A stretch of DNA of 21,851 nt from Bacilli bacterium (lineage in GTDB: Bacteria > Bacillota_I > Bacilli_A > RF39 > UBA660). A program made the position numbers and the translations under genes. Shown here one piece after another: positions 17,512 to 21,851 of the stretch (position 1 is its first letter; each line of letters opens with the position of its first letter). The notes beneath the pieces were generated by a model. The model was given only the letters and a program-made list of their open reading frames with translations. It ran no database searches and had not been told where the DNA came from. The DNA is taken from contig JAAWSW010000017.1 of assembly GCA_022801735.1 (NCBI GenBank), positions 1-21,851 of the forward strand, given 5' to 3'.

Positions 17512-17752
17512 AATAGAATATTTTATATAAATGATTTTTATATATTATTACCTTATAGCAAGCAAAACAAATATAAGAAAGTTATGATTAAAGTTAATAA
17601 TTATTAAATATAATAAATATAAGTAAAATTATGTCAAAGAAAATGAATAGAATATATAAATATAAATAGCAATTTATAAACTAATGAAAAGTATTGTAAA
17701 AAAGTATTGTAAATACAATTGTCTTTTTGATATAATATTTTTGGTGATAGAG
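17512..17752 (+). promoter_or_regulatory. AT-rich gap with tsaE promoter, tandem 13-mer and palindrome
   Basis: No gene is seen. The promoter is TTGTAA (17707-17712), an 18-base spacer and TATAAT (17731-17736) with a TGA extension. AAAGTATTGTAAA occurs twice in tandem (17688-17700 and 17701-17713). ATTGTA-AA-TACAAT (17706-17719) is a perfect 6+2+6 inverted repeat overlapping the -35 and spacer, an operator-like placement. Confidence 0.55.
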
Positions 17753-18202
17753 ATGGAATATAGATTAACAATGCGTAGTGAAATGGAAACAATTGAATTA
17801 GCTCAAAACTTAGAATCAGAAAAATTTCCAAATATGGTAATTTGTTTAAATGGCGAATTAGGCAGTGGAAAAACAATTTTTACAAAAGGTTTTGCCAATG
17901 CATTAGGCATTGAAGAAACTGTAACTTCTCCAACCTTTAATATAATAAAAGAATATGATGGTGAATTACCATTATATCACATGGACGTTTATCGTTTAGA
18001 TGGAAAAACAGATGGCGTTGGAATAGAAGAGTATTTTGAAAAAAATGGTGTAGTAATTATTGAATGGGCTAATACAATAAAAGATATTTTACCTGAAGAA
18101 AGATTAGATATAAGATTTAAAGTAGCCGGAGAAAATTCTCGTATTTTACTAGTAACACCTCATGGAAGACAATATGAAGAATTATGTGAGGATGTATTAT
18201 GA
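17753..18202 (+). CDS. tsaE: tRNA t6A ATPase TsaE
   Basis: The protein has 149 residues. TsaE is the ATPase that cycles the TsaB-TsaD complex during N6-threonylcarbamoyl-adenosine synthesis at tRNA A37. Walker A is GELGSGKT (34-41), followed by the SPTFNI loop (59-64), the HMDVYRL strand (76-82) and IEWA (103-106). The start at 17753 is preferred to an upstream in-frame ATG at 17684. The promoter -10 (17731-17736) and the GGTGATAG ribosome site (17743-17750) both lie between the two, and the extra 23 residues are unlike TsaE. It overlaps tsaB by 4 bases. Confidence 0.93.
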   Translation: MEYRLTMRSEMETIELAQNLESEKFPNMVICLNGELGSGKTIFTKGFANALGIEETVTSPTFNIIKEYDGELPLYHMDVYRLDGKTDGVGIEEYFEKNGVVIIEWANTIKDILPEERLDIRFKVAGENSRILLVTPHGRQYEELCEDVL

Positions 18203-18801
18203 AATATTTATATATAGATTCAGCGACTGCTACCCTAGTAGTCGCTATTATAATAGATGGGAAAATATCTTTTATATATAACAAAGAGGTAGGAAAAGAT
18301 ATGTCTTCAGAGGTAATGCCTGTAATTGAACAAGCTTTTCACCAGGCCAAAATAACACCAAATGAATTGGATAAAATATTTGCAGTTAATGGACCAGGCT
18401 CATTCACAGGAATTAGAGTAGGACTTACTGTCGCTAAAACAATGGCGTGGGCTTTAAATATTCCAGTAATACCAATATCCGCATTAGAGGCTATTGCTTC
18501 AACATCAAATCAAGATGTAAATATTGCCCTAATAGATGCAAGAAGGGGTTACGTATATGCTGGTGCTTATGACCGCAATTTAGACCCAATTATGGAAGAT
18601 AAACATATCTTATTAGAAGATATTACTACTGAAGGAACCTTTGTGAGTTATGATGATTTTGATGCCATAAAACCAGATATAGATATTATGAAAATAATAA
18701 AAAAACATGAAAATGATAATTGTGTAAATCCACATAACCTTAATCCTAAATACTTAAAATTAACAGAAGCAGAGGAAAATTTAAGAAAGAAAAATGATTG
18801 A
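18199..18801 (+). CDS. tsaB: tRNA t6A protein TsaB
   Basis: The protein has 200 residues and is an ASKHA-fold partner of TsaD. It has the N-terminal strand YLYIDSATATLVVAI, the signature VNGPGSFTGIRVGL (63-76) and an IDARRGYVYAG segment (about 112-122), all typical of TsaB. It lacks TsaD's metal-binding His residues, as expected. The ATG overlaps the tsaE stop (ATGA), and GAGGATG lies upstream. The length is a little short of the roughly 230 residues of B. subtilis TsaB, the shortening being in the C-terminal part. The 3' end overlaps rimI by 8 bases. Confidence 0.93.
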   Translation: MKYLYIDSATATLVVAIIIDGKISFIYNKEVGKDMSSEVMPVIEQAFHQAKITPNELDKIFAVNGPGSFTGIRVGLTVAKTMAWALNIPVIPISALEAIASTSNQDVNIALIDARRGYVYAGAYDRNLDPIMEDKHILLEDITTEGTFVSYDDFDAIKPDIDIMKIIKKHENDNCVNPHNLNPKYLKLTEAEENLRKKND

Positions 18802-19189
18802 ACAAGTAGATAATTTAAAAGAAATCGAACCACTTTTACAAACATATTTTAATTCATATAAAACAAATGATCCATATGAAAAAGTTATAATATATTCTAA
18901 AGAGAAAATAATAGGTATTTTATCTTATAGTATTATATATGAAAGAGGGGAAATTAATTACATAGTAACTATCCCAGGATACCGTAATCAAGGAATAGGA
19001 AGAGCCCTTCTAAAAAGCGCATTAGATGATATAAAAGACTCAGGTTGTACTGCAGTTAGTTTAGAGGTTGAAGAAACCAACGAATCTGCCATTCAACTAT
19101 ATAAAAGTGAAGGTTTTGAAATAAAAGCCATAAGAAAAAAATATTATGGAAACCATGATGCCTATTTAATGATAAAAGAATTGAGATGA
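18794..19189 (+). CDS. rimI: GNAT N-acetyltransferase RimI-like
   Basis: The protein has 131 residues forming a GNAT fold. The acetyl-CoA-binding motif A is YRNQGIGRALL (63-73), with the R-x-x-G-x-G core. Motif B follows as VSLEVEETNESAIQLYKSEGFE (88-109), then RKKYYGNHDAYLMIKEL. RimI acetylates the N-terminus of ribosomal protein S18, and in many bacteria sits between tsaB and tsaD exactly as here. The N-terminus is short compared with the roughly 150 residues usual, and lacks much of the first helical strand. It has no strong SD; translation is probably coupled to tsaB through the overlap. Confidence 0.9.
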   Translation: MIEQVDNLKEIEPLLQTYFNSYKTNDPYEKVIIYSKEKIIGILSYSIIYERGEINYIVTIPGYRNQGIGRALLKSALDDIKDSGCTAVSLEVEETNESAIQLYKSEGFEIKAIRKKYYGNHDAYLMIKELR

Positions 19190-19193
19190 TAAT

Positions 19194-20195
19194 ATGAATA
19201 CATATATTTTAGCAATCGAAACAAGTTGTGATGAGACTAGTGTATCTATAATAAAAAATGGACAAGAGGAAATAGCCACTGTTATACTATCTCAAATGGA
19301 TACACATGCTAATTATGGTGGGGTTGTTCCAGAAATCGCTAGCCGTATGCATGTGGAAAATATTACATTAGTTATAGAAGAAACATTAAAAAAAGCAAAT
19401 ATGAAAATGGATAATATAACAGCCATAGCAGTAACATATGGTCCAGGTTTAATTGGTTCACTATTAATAGGATTAATGGCTGCCAAAACACTTGCATTTA
19501 CCTATAATAAACCATTAATACCAGTTCATCATATAGCAGGCCATATATATGCAAATAATCTTGTAAAAAGACTAGAATTTCCATTAATTGCTTTAGTAAT
19601 TAGTGGTGGACATACTGAACTAATTTATATGAAAGAAGATTATAGTTTTGAAAAACTTGGAGGAACATTAGATGATGCTGTAGGTGAAGCATATGACAAA
19701 GTAGCAAGAGTAATTAATGTACCATATCCAGGCGGACCATTAGTCGATAAATTAGCCCATCAAGGCGAAGATACTTATACATTGCCATTACCATTAGATG
19801 ATAATACATATAACTTTAGTTTTAGTGGTATCAAAAGTGCTGTTATTAATTTAGCACATAATGAAAGACAAAAAGGTAATGATATAGTACCAGAAAATAT
19901 GGCTACTTCTTTTCAAAATAGAGTAGTTGAAATATTAACAAAGAAAACAATTAAGGCTTTAAAAGAATATAATGTAAATAATCTTATAGTTGCAGGAGGC
20001 GTAGCAGCCAATAAAGGACTTAGAGAAAAATTAACCGAAGAATGTCAAAAAAACAATATTAAATTAACTATACCAGAAATTAAATATTGTACTGATAATG
20101 CTGCTATGATAGGAGCAGCAGGATACTATGCTTATAAATTAGGAAGAAGGGCAGATTTAACTTTAAATTCCAAGGCCAGTGATAAATTAAATTAA
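19194..20195 (+). CDS. tsaD: tRNA N6-adenosine threonylcarbamoyltransferase TsaD
   Basis: The protein has 333 residues, full length. TsaD transfers the threonylcarbamoyl group to A37 of ANN-decoding tRNAs. Signatures are AIETSCDETS (7-16), GGVVPEIASR (42-51), the metal site HHIAGH with His113 and His117, VISGGHTEL (135-143), GEAYDKVAR (164-172), FSFSGIKSA (208-216), VAGGVAANKGLR (266-277) and CTDNAAMIG with Asp301. It follows rimI by 4 bases and uses GAGATGAT as its ribosome site. TsaC/YwlC, which makes the substrate, is not in the window. A bidirectional terminator ends the operon. Confidence 0.96.
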   Translation: MNTYILAIETSCDETSVSIIKNGQEEIATVILSQMDTHANYGGVVPEIASRMHVENITLVIEETLKKANMKMDNITAIAVTYGPGLIGSLLIGLMAAKTLAFTYNKPLIPVHHIAGHIYANNLVKRLEFPLIALVISGGHTELIYMKEDYSFEKLGGTLDDAVGEAYDKVARVINVPYPGGPLVDKLAHQGEDTYTLPLPLDDNTYNFSFSGIKSAVINLAHNERQKGNDIVPENMATSFQNRVVEILTKKTIKALKEYNVNNLIVAGGVAANKGLREKLTEECQKNNIKLTIPEIKYCTDNAAMIGAAGYYAYKLGRRADLTLNSKASDKLN

Positions 20196-20225
20196 AAGAA
20201 CTAAAAATAAAATTTAGTTCTTTTT
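20194..20225. terminator. Bidirectional terminator between tsaD and XRE gene
   Basis: AAAAGAACTAAA (20194-20205) pairs perfectly with TTTAGTTCTTTT (20213-20224), giving T-runs in both directions. It overlaps both stop codons. Confidence 0.85.
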
Positions 20226-20465
20226 AGGTTTTTCATAATATAAAATATCGCTTAAGGAGCAATCTAAAATAAAGCAAAGTTTTGCTAAAACATCTTTGTC
20301 ATATCGAGTAACATTATTGTTATAATATCTATCGATAATTTGATGATGTAATCCAGTTCTTTTTGCAAGTTGTGTTTTCGTCATTTTTCTTTTTTTCATC
20401 ATTGTCTTAATATCAAAGTGTATCGAACCATATTCTACATAAACAACGATACTACTATTATTCAT
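20214..20465 (-). CDS. Small XRE-family helix-turn-helix regulator
   Basis: The protein has 83 residues. A Cro/CI-type HTH covers about 17-76: DIKTMMKKRKMTKTQLAKRTGL, then HHQIIDRYYNN as recognition helix, and LAKLCFILDCSLSDILYYEK, the usual last helices of this family. The first 16 residues (MNNSSIVVYVEYGSIH) are an extra strand-like lead. The start is supported by GGAGG 8 bases upstream on the minus strand. It is convergent with tsaD. It is co-directional with and downstream of the ABC genes, but separated from them by 119 bases and has a possible promoter of its own (TTTATT-N17-TAAAAT). Its target is unknown. Confidence 0.88.
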   Translation of the reverse strand: MNNSSIVVYVEYGSIHFDIKTMMKKRKMTKTQLAKRTGLHHQIIDRYYNNNVTRYDKDVLAKLCFILDCSLSDILYYEKPKKN

Positions 20466-20584
20466 AATATCAGCCTCCAGTAAACAATTAATTAACTAAC
20501 AATATTTTATCATTTGTGCATTATTTAATAAACTGCATTAATAATTAATTTTTTTATTCAGAATAAATATTCAAAACAAAAAGA

Positions 20585-21370
20585 CTATTTCGATAGCCTT
20601 TTTTCAATGAAAAGAATTAAATAATACATTAAACTAGCCATAATAGCCAAAAGGATTATTCCAGTCATTACTAAGTTAAGATTAAATATTTGTGAACCAT
20701 ACATAATTAAATATCCAACCCCTGCTTTAGATACTAAAAATTCACCCATAATAACACCAATAAATACTAATCCAATATTAACTTTAAAAGCACTAATAAT
20801 ATTATTAAAATTACTAGGTAAAACTAGTTTAAAAAACATCTGACGATTAGTAGCCTTAAAACTTTTAAGCAATCTTATTTTATTAGAATCAGTACTCATA
20901 AAAGCATTATGAACATTAATAATAGTGACAATAACAGAAATGAATAATGCCATTACAATAATAGAACCAGTACCTGCCCCTGCAATAATAATTATAATTG
21001 GACCCAACGACACCTTAGGTAAACTATTTAAAACAGTTAAATAAGGATCCATTACTTTAGCAAGAAATTTAAATCTCCAAAGTAAAGTCGCGATAAAGAT
21101 ACCAATAATAGTTCCAATTATAAAACTAACTAATACTTCATATAAAGTCACCCAAATATGATGTAATAAAGAACCATCATTATATAGACTTATAATAGTA
21201 TTTAATATAGCCTTAGGACTAGAATAAATAAACGTATTAATAATATTTAAATCAGCAGCCATTTGCCATATACCAATTAATAATATGATAATAAATATTT
21301 GAGTAAATCTAACCAAAAATTTACGTAATTTAATACGTTTCAAATAACGTTTATGTTCATCACTATACAT
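20585..21370 (-). CDS. ABC transporter permease (SsuC/TauC/ThiX type)
   Basis: The protein has 261 residues from the ATG at 21370; a TTG at 21379 is in frame but only 2-3 bases from the AAGGA site. About six membrane helices are seen, with the family's entry motif IIIIIAGAGTGSIIV. The EAA loop is LLKSFKATNRQMFFKLVLPSNFNNIISAFKVNIGLVFIGVIMGEFL-like, about residues 185-232, and couples to the ATPase. This permease class moves nitrate, sulfonates, taurine, or thiamine precursors. The substrate cannot be told from the sequence. The start overlaps the ATPase gene's end by 8 bases, so they form one operon. The solute-binding protein gene is not in view and may lie to the right. Confidence 0.9.
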   Translation of the reverse strand: MYSDEHKRYLKRIKLRKFLVRFTQIFIIILLIGIWQMAADLNIINTFIYSSPKAILNTIISLYNDGSLLHHIWVTLYEVLVSFIIGTIIGIFIATLLWRFKFLAKVMDPYLTVLNSLPKVSLGPIIIIIAGAGTGSIIVMALFISVIVTIINVHNAFMSTDSNKIRLLKSFKATNRQMFFKLVLPSNFNNIISAFKVNIGLVFIGVIMGEFLVSKAGVGYLIMYGSQIFNLNLVMTGIILLAIMASLMYYLILFIEKRLSK

Positions 21371-21851
21371 GATAGTCAATATCCTTCCAAATCATATCAT
21401 AGTATTTAGCAAATTCTTTAGCCTTGCGATTATTAATAGGAGAATCTTTTCCAGTTAACTTAATTTCATAAATACGCTTTATTTTACTAGGCCTTTCGGA
21501 TAAAACAATAATTCTATCAGCCATACTAATAGCCTCACTTATATCATGCGTTACCATAATCGCACTTTTCTTTTCCTTTTTTATAATTTTATATACATCA
21601 TCAGATACTGCCAATCTAGATTGATAATCCAAAGCAGAAAAAGGTTCATCTAAAAGTAATAAATCAGGCTTAGTAGCCAAAGTCCTAATTAAACTTACCC
21701 TTTGTCTCATTCCACCAGATAAATTAGATGGATAAGCATCCATAAAATCTTCTAGCCCATACGTCTTAAGCAGATTTTTTACATACTCTTTATTTCCTTT
21801 AGTTACTTCATTATTTAACTCTAGACCTAACAAACAATTTTTAAAAATTGT
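21363..21851 (-). CDS. ABC transporter ATP-binding protein (SsuB/TauB type), partial
   Basis: The frame is open to the window's right edge, so the N-terminal part with Walker A lies outside. The TTG at 21833 is not a credible start, because TIFKNCLLGLEL reads through it as normal family sequence. About 162 residues are visible: signature LSGGMRQRV, Walker B LLLLDEPFSALD with the D-loop, and H-loop VTHDISEA, followed by a C-terminal tail typical of the nitrate/sulfonate/taurine subfamily (LSERPSKIKRIYEI). It energises the permease encoded directly downstream. Confidence 0.92.
   Translation of the reverse strand, partial: TIFKNCLLGLELNNEVTKGNKEYVKNLLKTYGLEDFMDAYPSNLSGGMRQRVSLIRTLATKPDLLLLDEPFSALDYQSRLAVSDDVYKIIKKEKKSAIMVTHDISEAISMADRIIVLSERPSKIKRIYEIKLTGKDSPINNRKAKEFAKYYDMIWKDIDYHV

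Noticed and set aside
17684..17752. 23-codon N-terminal extension of tsaE from the ATG at 17684
   Set aside because: The promoter -10 and the GGTGATAG ribosome site lie inside it, and the residues are unlike TsaE.

Overview
The window is AT-rich DNA from a low-GC Gram-positive bacterium. Genes use ATG, GTG or TTG starts with clear Shine-Dalgarno sites, and the 16S 3' end carries the usual CCTCC anti-SD. TGA is a real stop codon at trmL, tsaE, tsaB, rimI and others, and Trp is TGG, so this is not a Mycoplasma/Spiroplasma genetic code. The 16S, the very short 5S and the gene content suggest an uncultivated Bacilli/Mollicutes-related gut lineage of the RF39 type. That placement is inference from sequence feel, not from a search.

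Left part (1-5400). A 5'-truncated Cys-rich, probably surface-exposed protein comes first, followed by a cytoplasmic-looking triple-LysM protein. Next is a decayed IS200/IS605-type tnpB with a frameshift and a large internal deletion, followed by an intact-looking structured RNA region. A compact operon follows: thioredoxin-like lipoprotein, Clp-D1-like AAA+ ATPase, membrane-anchored cysteine-free thioredoxin-like protein, TrmL tRNA methyltransferase, then a membrane-anchored acidic protein of unknown role and a terminator.

Middle (5400-12200). The cyclic-di-AMP synthase pair cdaA-cdaR is closed by a terminator, with no glmM in the window. Then come a DUF308 membrane protein, a convergent DUF378 protein, a LolA/DUF4367-like lipoprotein, a second cysteine-free membrane protein that may share the thioredoxin fold, an S41 C-terminal processing protease with a PDZ domain, and a DUF402 nucleoside phosphatase (Ntdp/YgaC type). 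Most are single-gene units with their own promoter and terminator.

rRNA operon (12300-17511). Two near-identical tandem promoters with phased A-tracts drive 16S-23S-5S. BoxA-like sites and long precursor processing stems flank 16S and 23S. The 16S-23S spacer has no tRNA, and a strong terminator ends the unit.

Right part (17500-21851). The tsaE-tsaB-rimI-tsaD operon supplies most of the t6A tRNA-modification machinery plus an N-acetyltransferase. It ends in a bidirectional terminator shared with a convergent small XRE regulator. At the edge are a minus-strand ABC permease and the 3' part of its ATPase gene, of the SsuBC/TauBC/ThiXZ type.

The most interesting leads are the AAA+ ATPase that lacks the Clp pore-loop aromatic and lies between an active and a dead thioredoxin-like protein, the TnpB relic with a surviving structured RNA region, the compensated 16S core changes, and the shortened 5S helix IV. 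I did not see a clear-cut new defence or mobile system.
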